Notes: generated from the letters alone by a model not told the origin. A DNA stretch of 64,000 nt from Isoetes taiwanensis (GCA_021234155.1 JAJEKV010000038.1:3966847-4030846), one strand, 5' to 3'. Positions 42,995 through 54,045 are shown, counted from the stretch's first letter. Translations and numbers: made by a program.

Positions 42995-43540
42995 AATATA
43001 TGGGGCAACTCCATTCCATTTGCTGCTAGACATGGACAGAATATTGCTGTGATGAAGAAGCTTGTGGACAAAGATGTAGATTGATGCAGATAAAGATGGA
43101 GTAACGGCTTTGCATTATGCATCACCAAATGAAAAAAAAAAAAAGGAAGATATGGAATGGTTTCTTGAGAGAGGAGCTTCAATGTCTAAGCAAGATGCCT
43201 TCAAAGGAGACGCTGCTCTCCATTGGGCTACAAAGATCATCCAAGTTCTTATTTAGAAGGATGCTAATGTCTTTGTCACAAATAAGAAAGGTCAGCTTGT
43301 AGTTGGCATAGCTCTGACAACCAGAGAGATGCTAAAGACATTGTCAGAAGTATTTGTAGTGCGAAAGAGATTTTGCAAGCACAAGAGCCTCAACATTTAA
43401 TCTATATGGGACATCACACTGATGGTGCCACTCTACTTCATTATGTGCAACTTATGCTACCAAAGAGATGTTCGAATGGCTCCTCTTCCAAACCCGTCTT
43501 GCTGCTGCCTGCAATAAAGAAGGCAAAAAAAAAGTTTTGA
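42995..43540 (+). pseudogene. Ankyrin-repeat protein pseudogene
   Basis: Pieced together across frames: NSIPFAARHGQNIAVMKKLV, DKDGVTALHYAS, EDMEWFLERGASMSKQDAFK, GDAALHWATK, and later GHHTDGATLLHYV. These fit successive 33-residue ankyrin repeats (DxxGxTALHxAA...). Breaks include a frameshift at the DVD/DADKDG junction, a 12-base poly-A run, and an in-frame stop in VLI*KDANV. Ankyrin repeats are protein-binding; no partner domain is visible to assign a role. Both ends are missing. Confidence 0.75.
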
Positions 43541-43559
43541 AGTAAGGATCCAAGTATGG

Positions 43560-45420
43560 ACATAGTATAATCATTAAATCAACAGACCCAAGTAAATATT
43601 ATTTTCTACAACCTATTAGCTCTAGTACATTTTCACCAAATTTGGCTGGCCCAGTATCGATTAATGCTGGGCCTTTTGTTCTGTTTTGAGAAATATATCT
43701 GTCTCTATCATAAGTTAGGAAACAACAAAAAAGTCTATACATTAATGAACATCCAATAATTCTCCAAAAGAATGAACATAGCAAAATGGGATATAATGGT
43801 GATACATCACTAGGCAATTTATGCTTAATCATCATATAGAGTATCATACTAATAGTTAATTCCATGGAGAAAGAGCATGTATTTACTCTGCATGATGCTA
43901 TTAAAAATTTTTGTAAATTTTTGTATGCTTTAACAGAAAGAACAACAACTTGTCAACCAGTTAGTATAGTCCTAGCCTCGGTCCTAGTTCTAAAGTCAAC
44001 AAACACCATTTATGAAATTAAGAGTCTTATATTTTGCGATCCAACTAGGACTTCTAGCATAAGTAATAATAAAGGAAAAACACACTTCTCCCATGTTGAG
44101 GCGTGATTAACCATGTGCTATTGTGAAAAGCATGTTCTCAAAGAAGCAAAGACCAAGAAGAAATAGCAGAAATATGGCAATTGAATATTATGCATGTCTG
44201 ATTCACAATGCAGTACCCTTCCTTATATACTTTGCATGTGATAAAGATTCGCTTTGAAGGTATGATTCTATACTGATTTTGCTTACCTAGAAAACAGTAA
44301 CTCAATACGAGTCTTAAACTCTCACATGTTAAGGCATAGTTATTTAGTGGTCAATATATGCTAATGCATGCTCGATAAAGGATGTGTCATAATTTCAATA
44401 GAAACTGTAGGTCAGTTAATTTATATGAAAATACTAACATTTGAGGAGAATTTGCCCTAATGCATCGGGTGGATGGTTAGTAAGAAGCTTCCATTCATGA
44501 CATTGTCAATCAAATATATAATATAGAAGAGATGTCTGTTCATTGCCTACGCTCGAACACGTGGGAGTTTGCTTGACACATAAAGATGCTCTTGCAGTCT
44601 TCAAAACTGAATCAAAGTGTTTAAAATTGATGCATATGCAAATCTTAAGAGTAGTTCGCTGCGAGACTTCTTGGTTGTATCTGCATATGCATACTTGGCC
44701 TGTAATTTATGTTCATGCTCTCAAGTATAAAGTGAAAAAGGCTAACAGAATTGAATATAAATATTGAATATCTGCACCTGAAATTGCATGCCAAATAATA
44801 TATGGAATATATGTTCCAGATATGGATAAATAGTAGCTCCAAGTGTTAATGGCAACAAAGTCCATTTATCGATCTGAGGTGAGAAATAAAAATATACATA
44901 AGAAGGACACCAAATCTGCATTGCTGGAACCCAAACCATATCATCTCTAGTTGAAGAGGCAATCTATTGAGCAGAAGATTTAAGCAAACTGGCTTTCCTC
45001 GTCCTAAGATAGGAGTCATTTCATTTGTCTCATTCATTGCCCAGTGCCAAGAAAACTCTTGATCATAGGAGTGTGTTTTGACATGAAATTGCAAATTGTA
45101 GAAGCATGACTCAGTTGCACCTTCTGCTACTCATATTGTCTACTATGTTGCATCTCAGTGGTCTTGTATAGCCAAGTTGGCATTAAGGTGCTTTTTGAGG
45201 TTCTATAAACTCCACCTCAATTTGCAAACCAATTTTTCCTTACAATTAACCTTAACCTACTTTGAGTTGCAGAGCATAAAGATGGCTATTGAGATAAGGG
45301 CAACCATTTTGGCAGAAATCTAGTGGAAAAGGCAGAAAATAATCTGATGATAAGATTGAGCTTACTTCTCACCTTTCACTACCAGAATGCATGCGCTTTA
45401 TGCATTCTGGCAGTCGAATC
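43560..45420. other. No gene recognised
   Basis: AT-rich with short frames, none resembling a known family. Confidence 0.4.
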
Positions 45421-45431
45421 TAATCTAAAAA

Positions 45432-45501
45432 GGACACATAATATTGCTCGAGGGATGCAAGTTAACGGACACATAATACTGCTCGAGGGATGCAAGTTTA
45501 C
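45432..45501 (+). repeat. 35-bp tandem duplication
   Basis: GGACACATAATATTGCTCGA and the rest of the unit start at 45,432 and 45,467, with one base difference in the core. Confidence 0.85.
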
Positions 45502-45932
45502 ATTGGTTATTCTGTAAATTTTGGTATGTAAACTATATGACTACATATCTTGAAGAGCTCCTCTAGCCCTTCAGAAAAGTTCATGATCTTTATATTGCTT
45601 ATTTAACATGCGCGCTTTGCTTCCTGTTATAGCCTCTTATTTACATTCCTGTTATAGCCTCTTATTTAGAAAAAGTGTTGGATGTTGTTTTAAAAATCTA
45701 GGGAGATGGGACACGTTCCTGTCTAGCTATAACTAGCATGACTATAGACACCTCTATCTTCATGTAAAACAACATTGAGTCTTAATTTTGTTAGTACCTT
45801 AAGTTCATACATTTTAACATTGAGATTGGAAGACTAATCTGAGGGTTTGAGCATAACTAGGACTATCTAATGAACCTATTGCAACAAACTGGAGGTCAAT
45901 TGGATATGGCATGGTGGAGAAATTGCTAGGAG

Positions 45933-45999
45933 GTCTCACGGTGTGCGCCAGAAAGCAAATCCAAAAGTTGGTTTTTGGTCTGGGCGCATACCGTGAGAC
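45933..45999. repeat. 67-nt hairpin, copy 1
   Basis: GTCTCACGGTGTGCGCC pairs with GGGCGCATACCGTGAGAC, with a G-T wobble as the only mispair in the core. An inner pairing of ATCCAAAA- and TTTTTGGT-type words forms the top of the stem. Same length as the other three copies. Confidence 0.85.
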
Positions 46000-46135
46000 A
46001 TTGGCCCTAATTTGATCTAGACTTAACCAATCAAGGTGAACTAAGGGTCAAAACATGATAGACTCGTCGAGATAGTCAGGATTGACCCCTTACTTGGCCG
46101 ATTTGGAGATGTTTTGGGCTAATTTGGGCATGAAG

Positions 46136-46202
46136 GTCTCACGGTGTGCGCTGGGAGCAAAAACCAAATTTCGGTTTTTGACCTGGGCGCATACTGTGAG
46201 AC
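46136..46202. repeat. 67-nt hairpin, copy 2
   Basis: Outer arms GTCTCACGGTGTGCGC and GCGCATACTGTGAGAC; inner arms CAAAAACC and GGTTTTTG around an AAATTTC loop. It starts 203 bp after copy 1. Confidence 0.85.
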
Positions 46203-46537
46203 ATTGGGCTCAACTTAGCCTACAAATGTCCAAATTTACTAAAACAAAAGCCAGATGTTGCTAATTCGACCTAATTAACATGAATAATGCACTTATAACT
46301 TACAACAAAACACTTTGTATTAAACAAAATTTTATCATTTACAAAATTTACTGGGGTTCTCCCTTAATGTAGCTGGCTAGCTGCATGTCTTTCTTCATTA
46401 AAGTTACTCTCTTTGCATGAACAGTGCAAGCTGTGGAATCTTCAAAGTGCTGTACCAGTTTCTGCTCGGTTGCCTCTTGTAGTGCCAGCAGCATTTCGTC
46501 CATTACCCAGTGTTGTATTCTTGTATGACTTCTCTGA

Positions 46538-47485
46538 CTACTCGGGCGAACGGTGCACGGGGAATAAGGAAGCCGAAGTTGCGCTGAAAGTGCCTAATCT
46601 CCCGTAGTGCTCGTCTCTGGCTCTCCTTTTTGTTGGTTTCTTTGGAGGTTTGGGCTTCTCTGGCGGCGGCTTTAGAGTCTGCTTCTTCGATGGACGTCCG
46701 CCTTCAACAAAAGTTACCTTGTTCTCCTGATAGTAGGAGTTGTAATCCTCCCACTTCTTCATGAATGCGTTGTGCTCCTTCAGCTTCTTCTGATAGACCT
46801 TGATAGGGTCTATCACATATGATTCCCGGGTAGGTCGCGACTCCTGATCTGGTGATCCTTCCTCGTCACCTGGGGGCTTGGAAGAACTCCCACCCTCAAG
46901 GTTAGGGTTGAAGTCCTCATCATCCGAGTCATCGGAGGAGAGGGGCTGGTCGGCTGGCCGTTCCATGATGATGACCGTCGCCTTCGGAGTCGTCTTAAAT
47001 CTTCTCTTGGGCTGCTCTACCTTCTTGCCCTTGAGCTTCTTCTTTTCCTCGGCCTCCTTCTCTTCCCGCTTCCTCTTCTTCTCGGCCCTTTTCTTTTCTA
47101 GGCGCCGCTCCTTTGCCTCGTGCTTTCGAATCCATGCCGCGAGTTCTTCTTCTAGGGTCGGCTCAGGTGTCGGCTCGGGAATCGTCTCCCTCTGCTCTTC
47201 TTGCGCATTTGCCTCCTGCTTTGGCTGCTCCTGTTGCGCATTATCTTGCTTCTCCTTTTCTATCTCCTCGTCCTCGAGGACTTTCTGCATTTCGTCCTCG
47301 TCGCCCTCCATTTCCTCGATCACTTCTGTCGAGGCTCCCGAGTGCTCGTCTTCTTGGTCGACCTGCTGGTCTACTTCCTGGTCTTGTGCTCCCTGCTGGG
47401 ATCCTTCTGCTTGGTGCTCCTCTGACTCTGTCCCGTCACTCGACGAAGGTTGGCCTCCTCCACCAAGAAGACGCTCCTGAAGCAT
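46538..47485 (-). CDS. 315-codon charged, coiled-coil-rich ORF downstream of an H3-tail-like leader
   Basis: The longest open frame in the window. From the ATG at 47485 the product has an acidic, Gln/Glu-rich N-terminal third ([20 protein letters not shown]). Next come a Pro-Glu stretch ([12 protein letters not shown]) and a Lys/Arg/Glu single-helix or coiled-coil segment ([20 protein letters not shown]) at about residues 120-155. After these there is an acidic [10 protein letters not shown] patch near residue 190, a [20 protein letters not shown] segment near 235-255, and a basic [17 protein letters not shown] tail. No known enzymatic domain. The composition suggests a nuclear, chromatin- or nucleic-acid-associated protein. 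In the same frame a further 23 codons extend upstream to an ATG at 47554, broken by TAG at 47489-47491; that leader is described separately. Hairpin pairs flank the unit on both sides. It could be an accessory or gag-like ORF of a transposon, or a lineage-specific gene. Confidence 0.6.
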   Translation of the reverse strand: MLQERLLGGGGQPSSSDGTESEEHQAEGSQQGAQDQEVDQQVDQEDEHSGASTEVIEEMEGDEDEMQKVLEDEEIEKEKQDNAQQEQPKQEANAQEEQRETIPEPTPEPTLEEELAAWIRKHEAKERRLEKKRAEKKRKREEKEAEEKKKLKGKKVEQPKRRFKTTPKATVIIMERPADQPLSSDDSDDEDFNPNLEGGSSSKPPGDEEGSPDQESRPTRESYVIDPIKVYQKKLKEHNAFMKKWEDYNSYYQENKVTFVEGGRPSKKQTLKPPPEKPKPPKKPTKRRARDEHYGRLGTFSATSASLFPVHRSPE

Positions 47486-47488
47486 CCG

Positions 47489-47554
47489 CTAGAGTAGGGC
47501 GCTGGCGGTTTCGTCTCCTCGAGGAACCCTAGCAGTTTGTTTGGTTCTGGCCAT
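47489..47554 (-). CDS. Leader ORF starting with the histone H3 tail sequence MARTKQTAR
   Basis: ATG at 47554 opens 21 codons that end in TAG at 47489-47491. The first nine residues, MARTKQTAR, equal residues 1-8 of mature histone H3 plus the initiator Met, including Lys4. H3 Lys9 is replaced by Val, and the following VPRGDETASALL is unrelated to H3. The frame is the same as the long ORF beginning at 47485, one codon after the stop. A TATA box lies about 100 bp upstream. It is either a short upstream ORF, or the original N-terminus of the long protein cut by one nonsense change (or base-call error). Confidence 0.6.
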   Translation of the reverse strand: MARTKQTARVPRGDETASALL

Positions 47555-47656
47555 ATCTTACGATTCGTCGATCTGAGGTCGGGTGCCCAAAAATCGCCTT
47601 AAAAAGCGGGAGCAGATTTTCTAAGGAGGAAACGTACAAATGAGGGGGGTCTAGAT

Positions 47657-47665
47657 CTATTTATA
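47657..47665 (-). promoter_or_regulatory. TATA box for the H3-tail-like ORF
   Basis: The minus strand reads CTATAAATAG, a near-consensus plant TATA box. The ATG at 47554 is about 100 nt downstream, leaving about 70 nt of leader if transcription starts some 30 nt past the box. Confidence 0.6.
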
Positions 47666-47766
47666 GATGGGCAATTTTAGGTCAAATTTCAAGTTACTCT
47701 TTTGGATGTGCTAAGGCACCTATTAACCTATTACATATGCTTACTTCAGACTTTTCTAACCCATTG

Positions 47767-47833
47767 GTCTCACGGTGTGTGCCAGGAAGCAAAACCAATT
47801 ATTGGTTTTGGTGCAGGCGCATCAAAGTGAGAC
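47767..47833. repeat. 67-nt hairpin, copy 3
   Basis: GTCTCACGGTGTGTGCC faces GGCGCATCAAAGTGAGAC; inner arms AAAACCAAT and ATTGGTTTT are perfect. It lies on the promoter side of the charged ORF. Confidence 0.85.
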
Positions 47834-47970
47834 ATTAACATTCCCGACTAAATTTTTATGATTTCTAGGCATATTCTTAGGGGTATGACATACAGATCTA
47901 ACTAACTCTTACCTTTAAACAGCATGTTAGTTTGTTAAAATTCATCATGTTTCGAGGTGATTATGGCCAT

Positions 47971-48034
47971 GTCTCACGGTGTGCGCTGGGAGCAAAAACC
48001 AAATTTTGGTTTTGGCTGGCCTATGCAAGTGAAC
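47971..48034. repeat. ~67-nt hairpin, copy 4 (decayed 3' arm)
   Basis: The 5' arm GTCTCACGGTGTGCGCTGGG is identical to copy 2 through the inner AAAAACCAAAT; the 3' arm (GGCCTATGCAAGTGAAC) is degraded. It starts 204 bp after copy 3, the same offset as copies 1 and 2. Confidence 0.75.
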
Positions 48035-48039
48035 GGTTT

Positions 48040-51000
48040 CTAACTATTTTAGGTCAAAATTTATTCAACTTTTTAATTTTTCTTGATTTTTCCATTCTTC
48101 TGACTGTTACTAGCTTAGCATCTACTACAAAAATGAGAAAAAATTTTCCCACTTTTTCGAGGTTTGAGAATCCTACTAAGTTAGTACTACTGGGAGCATG
48201 GTCAGTGCTTTGCTCTTGGTCACCAAGAACATTGCTCACGATACCCTTTGTGGCGTGCCCTACTCATATCTGGTGCACTCACAGGTATACAAAGCGAGGA
48301 GTTCATCCCCATACTAGCTCCACAACGATGAGGGGCCCTCCGCGTATCTTGCAACCTTGTTGAGTTCGGTGGGAATAATGAAGGGGTCATTTTACCTGTC
48401 TCCCTCGGGGGGCTTACCTAGGCTGCGAAGCCTAAACATACATGTCGGTATACAACATCAACATCACATAGCGATCTGGGGATGGCTCATCACATATCTG
48501 CATAGACAAAGATCAACATCACATGTGGGGATCCTACCGAACTCGAGACTCAAGGGGATGGTGGCGGCTTGGATCTCGAGTTCATTGCGAGGGAATTCAT
48601 GGCAATGGATTTGGTGGCATGAGAACATGGCTTAGGGTAGTCCACTCCATCCGCCCCTCTTGTGCACACTGCGAGTAGGTTGAAAAGTGTTGGGACTTTG
48701 TAGCTTAGCGCCCGGGATGCACGACCAAAGGGGCTATTCTTGGGTTGCATCTCCCGGTTCAGATGGGGCGGGGTAGGGATCGCTCCCTCGAGATCTACAT
48801 CTTTGACTCAAAGGGGACTAGAGGGCCACTGCCCTTATTCGACTTGAACCCTTTGGAGAGTGGCCGCATCACTCCCGCGGTGTCGAGCCCATGCCTTACC
48901 CACACGGTGGCAAGCCATTAGATCTAGTCCACAAGGATCCCGGTGGGCCTTACACACGGAGGGATCATTCACGCATGAGTCGGGACATAAACCTCCTTAT
49001 GAACCCGGTCGGCCTTCACCTTCAACCCGGTGTGGTTCTTGTACCGGGTAGAATTTACGGTGTGCTAAAGAGGCTAGCTAGAAGCATCAACTACCGGGCT
49101 TTAAGGCCTCTACCCCCTTCCCAATCACGGTGAGTCCACGGAGATACATCATCCATACATCATCGGAAGAACTAAAGAACAAGATCTAATCTAAATCACA
49201 GAGTTAGGTTCTTTAGTTAGGGCTCGATATCTAGGGATCTAGATAGGCTGCTATGGGCAATTTAATAGGCTAAACCTACTTATTCAAAATTTTGGAAGGC
49301 GGTTTAGGCTATTAAATTGACAAAACTCTGATCCTTGGCTCGCTCCTCCTGCTCACGAACTTCGACCATCTTTTATTTTGCTAGAAGATGAAGCTAGAAG
49401 AAGCCCGATGAGCCAAATCGCTCGTGAGCTTGGGTGGCGGTTTTGGCTCTTGGAGCAAGCAAAGCGAGACCTAGAATGCTATGGACCAAAATAGCAAGTT
49501 AGGGTTTCCTTTACCTAAATAGACAAGGGGTTAGGGCTAGGGTTTCCAATTACCTTTTTAGCATGTGGGATAATTGGTGTGGCCACTTGCCTTTATTAAG
49601 TGGCATAAAGTGTCCACATGGGAAAATGTGGACACTTGGATAAATGTGCACATTGGTAAATGTGCACATTAATCATATACACACCTTGCAAGTTGCCCCC
49701 TAGGGTGCTACACCTTGGCTGCGTCGATGTACCGCGTCAATGGGATGGGTAATGCGGCGTGGCGGCGGTACAATATCGATCACGGGGCCGGGTATATCTT
49801 TGTCTTTGGAGCGTCACATCTCGAGCCTAGCCACAACCAAATCATCGAGGCCCTCCCACGAGCCACCCGTCCCCTAGCCCGCCATCAGTAGGCGGCGGTG
49901 ACAAGCTTGCCCGGCCTCGTCCCACACCATCTCTCCCAACCCGGCACCTCGTCCAGCTCACTCAGCGCACCCACGGGCCCTCGTGCATTTGCCCGATAGC
50001 GAGGAGGAATCCCGGGCCCTGCATAAGCACCCGCAACCCTACCACATCACAAGCACCGGCGGGATCATCAACAGGGGGTCGGATGGTAGCACAATAGATG
50101 GAAACATCCGCCAGAATCTCAGCGCCATTCAAAAGCTTCAATGGGAAGAAAATGCGGGGACCACTCGCCATGGCTGGAAGAGAAGTGGGCCAGTACCATG
50201 GCGAGCAACCACGGATCTTGGGGACTGCACAATAGAATGAGCCAAATATACACCCGGGCCATTAGCCATAGAAACCAAGAAATCGAGGCACCATTAGATC
50301 GGGAGGAAGATCCACGAATCTGGAACCAACCGCGGGATCTTAACATTTGTCAAGAAGCGGTGGACATTGGAGTATAGTACTGATACAACACATATGATTC
50401 ACCCAAAAGTATCCACCCCGACTAACCAATTGCGCCTACGAAGACTCAGCCTCAAACATGATTATGAAGAAATTATTTGGTAGGAATTTGAGAGGCCCGA
50501 TACTGGACAAACCAATCGCCTCGGATGTCAGGGAAGCCAAGAGCTAAACCTCCTCGTGTCAATATGTAACTTGGTGAAGTAGCCCAATACGCCAAATGAA
50601 ACTAGATTCTCAATGAATTACGAACATGCCTAGTATGATCAATATCTATCCATGGAGTCTCTGAAAGAAGCTGCACCCAGTCAGCAGTGATGATCCTCCA
50701 CAAATTTGAGCCTCTTGAACACAGGCAGTCCTACACTCGGAGCCTTGCGCTTGATCCAATCTGAAACCCCGGAGTGATCCCGAGCAGCAGTGTCATTGCT
50801 TTGCGGTAGGGCGCCACGAGGAGTTGGGGCTGCCGCCCTGGCATCCTGAGAGGTATCCAGGGGCACCCCAGAAGGCACATCAGCTACATGCACTCTAGAA
50901 GAGGGCGCATCACCAGCAAGTGCTCCCTTCCCAAGCACAGGGGAAGAGGGAAGACTTTGGAAAGTTGTTTTCCTTATATATATGGATGAGAAGTTTTTAG

Positions 51001-51100
51001 TTATAATTGTACGCTCCAAGTGGTTGACATGAGAGACCGGCTTTCTTTAGGCTGGCCTGTCCAAAGGCTGCCATACATAGTCTGCGTCTAGCACATGAAC
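48040..51100. other. Unassigned, likely transposon-derived sequence
   Basis: GC-richer than its surroundings at 48.3-50.4 kb, with short overlapping frames and no recognised domain. At 49,609-49,638 there is a perfect 12-bp inverted repeat, AAGTGTCCACAT / ATGTGGACACTT, around a 6-nt loop. On the minus strand, 50,681-51,019 is open for 112 codons and gives a Ser/Pro/Ala-rich protein ending WIKRKAPSVGLPVFKRLKFV; I do not recognise it. Confidence 0.35.
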
Positions 51101-51122
51101 ATGCAAGCAGTGAGCTGAATTA

Positions 51123-53240
51123 GTATGTGAAGGTGGGATACTTTATGATATTGTCCATCGACAAGAAGCTTTAAAAAAAGCAAAGGAATCAATTGCTATT
51201 CAAAGATGTTTTGAGACATTCTTTCTCAAAGCCGATGCCTTGGTTGATACTAGCCTTGACCGTGAGTCTTCTGCAAAGGTTATTGGATTTCTTGAAGAGG
51301 CATTAAAATGCCCTTCTGATGGACTTTGCAAAGGCCAGATAATTTTTTTGAGCATCCACGTAGTTCCTAAATAAACGTATACCAAAGTCATTCGCTAGTT
51401 GCCTTGGTTGTAGGTTTCTTGTATTTACATGTTTCTGCTTTATTCTACAGGCTCTCAGTAATCTAGGAAGCGTTTTATGTGGATTGTGAGAAGTATGATC
51501 TTGCTGCTGATTGTGTTATACCAATGCCCTGAAGATACGACATACAAGAGCTCATAAAGATCTAGCACGTGTATTTTTTACAAAGTGAAAAAGAAATGCA
51601 TATGAAAAAATGACAAAATTGGTTGAGAAGTCCACATATGAGAAAAGGTCAGAGTATTGTGAGCGTGATCTTGTCATGGCCGATCTAAGTATGGTCACCC
51701 AGGTTGATCCTTTACAAGCCCTTGCCGATATAGAGCTGTTGGTAAGTATTGAAAGTATTGTCCAGATTCTAAAATCTCTATAGCTAATTGTGGCTTTGCG
51801 CCTGTCAAATCTCCTAAGGTCATATCCTGCCATCCTCACCTCACCTCCGAAGACTAAACTAATACATCTAAAAAAATGCATGAGAATTATAGGCATTTAT
51901 AAGGCTTCAAAAAACTGCATGTGACTGAGGTTCACTATGATGTGCATCTCATCCAATATTCTCATATCTACAAATGAGATACCATGGCTATTTTCTGCTG
52001 CTATTTTATTTTCATTCTTGACGAACTGGAAGGTTTTACCAGAATCTTGTAGGCTAGTTGCTAAAAGCAATCCTTTTGAATATTGTACCATCTGAAGTAA
52101 CTGCAAAGAGATTATTTCCACCCAAAGCAAGGTCTTTTATTGATCATCAAATGTTGTTAGTAAGATACGACTTTCTTTGGTGGATGTGGGTTATGTCTAA
52201 ACCATGGCACAGTCCAAGCTGAAGCAAAGCTTTACAATGCAGTAAAGATAATAGAGCTGAAGAAAATATATGATATTATACAACTTGGAAGGCTTCCAAC
52301 TTATAGCATAAGAAATTCGAAGTCTTTGATGTTGGTGGACTCATGAGCAGTGTTCAGATATTAAAAGATTCTAGAAGAAGGTAGACTGAAAATCATCATT
52401 TAAGGAAGTTGTTTTCTCTTCTCCCTGAACTTCTACATGTTAGACAAAGTGGGATAGATTGGCTTAATAATAAACTCGTTCTTGATGCAATGCAGAGACA
52501 GTCTCTGCACTCGGTTTGTTGAACTGCTAGTTACTACTAGATAGGTTTATGTCCAGCCAATGTTCAATGATCTAGGCTTTTGGAAAGAGTAAAACACCTT
52601 GTCTGCATGCTATTTTTGCGTCTGCTCTATTTTTTCAGAAACTGGATGCTTCTAGCCATATGTCACTGCACTTCCAAACATCTTCATGTTCATTCCGCGT
52701 GCAATAAAACATCTGATGGATCCCAGCTAATCAGCTATTGTTCTTGTTGAGATGCAAAAACAATGCAAGAACCATGTCGAAGTAATAACCATGTCTTGAA
52801 TGTGGAATATACTATTGAGGTGAATTAAATATGACTTGGCATGTTGTCGCATGCAGCTACAGCTTTTATACTTTTGCTACCCCATTGTTCTCCAAGTTAT
52901 AGTTGTGCTCAGTTAAAGCAAAGCCCATCTTTAAAGGAATAAAGTCTAAGTTACTTTGGTATTATTGGGTATTTTGCAGTGATAAAAACTAATCCACTAT
53001 TTTGTTTCTCAGTATCAATGGACAACCACAGAGAAAGAGAGGCAATAGCGGAGTTATCTAAAGCGATAGCGTTCAAAGCAAATTTGCAACTTCTTTACTT
53101 AAGGGCGGCATTTCATGACTATATTGGGGATTTACCTGCATATTGGGGATTTACCTGCTGCTCTTCTAGATTGTCGGGCAACATTATTTATAGATCCCAA
53201 TCATGAGGACACAGTCAAACTCCTGTTTCGAGTACATAGT
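51123..53240 (+). pseudogene. ETO1-like (ETHYLENE OVERPRODUCER 1 family) pseudogene, C-terminal TPR exons
   Basis: Exon X (about 51,123-51,338) reads CEGGILYDIVHRQEALKKAK and later FETFFLKADALVDTSLD and FLEEALKCPSDGLCKGQ. Exon Y (51,451-51,741) reads ALSNLGSV and, after a frameshift, VDCEKYDLAADC, then MTKLVEKSTYEKRSEYCERD and MADLSMVTQVDPL. Exon Z (about 53,015-53,240) reads MDNHREREAIAELSKAIAFK, LRAAFHDYIGDLPA and, in another frame, DCRATLFIDPNHED. These are the C-terminal TPRs of ETO1/EOL proteins, BTB-TPR substrate adaptors that direct type-2 ACC synthases to CUL3 ligases. Damage: the donor after exon X reads AT instead of GT, exon Y has frameshifts and stops, and a 19-bp duplication (53,122-53,158) shifts exon Z. 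The exon between Y and Z ends is incomplete (YRYRAAVL not found) and the N-terminal BTB part is absent. Confidence 0.85.
53122..53158 (+). repeat. 19-bp tandem duplication in ETO1-like exon Z
   Basis: TATTGGGGATTTACCTGC(A) stands twice in a row and shifts the frame after GDLPA. Confidence 0.85.
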
Positions 53241-53249
53241 CGATTGTGA

Positions 53250-54040
53250 TGTTATTTGTGCAATTAACAAATCATGCTATGCGTTTCACTGCTTGGTATT
53301 ACATACTATGCTACACAAGGATAACTCATCCCCAGGATCAGCCTTTTTGACTTCCAATACACATACTTTCAGCCTGTTCCTCATGAATAACACATTGTGA
53401 GCTATGGAGCCAAAAGTTAAAGATTAGATTAACTTCGATATTTCTAAAGCATGTAAATGTATTCATTATTGAACTAAAAATGAACATAGTAGGAAAGCTG
53501 GCACTTTACAATTTTGTTTTTATGGCATTTCTACACAAGGGGAATTTGCTCTCGAAATGTAATGGGGCTTTCTCATTATTGTTCTATGAACACATGATGG
53601 AACACTGAAAATTGGTGGACTGTATTGCACATACGGTTAGTTTTTTTTCTCTAATAGAATTGACACCTTGCATTGTTAGGAATGATGTGATATCATGGCG
53701 ATGCCATATCCCTATTGCGATCCTTATTGCTCCCTTGGATGTGAGCATATCCAACAGAATATTCCACATCCACGGCCAATACTGAATTTAAAATAAAAAC
53801 TTTGAAAATTTGAATACAAGAGATAGATCCATTGAAGCAAACCATGGCCTTTATCTATTCCCATAAGGTCTACTTATTCACATAAGCTTCATTTACTCAC
53901 AAACAGAACCAAAGCCACATGTACATCTGTGCAAACATACTAGTGCACATACAATGAAGCCATATCGCTCCCACATTACATCCGTACTAACAACAAAAAT
54001 AAACACAATGACATAGAACAACATATTTACATCCCACGTC
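53250..54040. other. No gene recognised
   Basis: AT-rich, with short frames on both strands, between the ETO1-like pseudogene and the HUH element. Confidence 0.4.
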
Positions 54041-54045
54041 TCTTC

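Noticed and set aside
46878-47480. 200-codon plus-strand Ser/Leu/Cys-rich open frame
   Set aside because: Antisense shadow of the charged minus-strand ORF. Glu/Lys-rich codons read as Ser/Leu/Phe on the opposite strand. The minus strand has the TATA box and the better ATG.
45933-48034. LTRs flanking the charged ORF
   Set aside because: The hairpin pairs on both sides have equal spacing, but the sequence between hairpins is only weakly similar, with no TG...CA ends, primer site or purine tract.
51200-53240. Functional ETO1-like gene
   Set aside because: The donor site is lost, exon Y contains stops and frameshifts, exon Z has a frame-breaking duplication, and N-terminal exons are absent.
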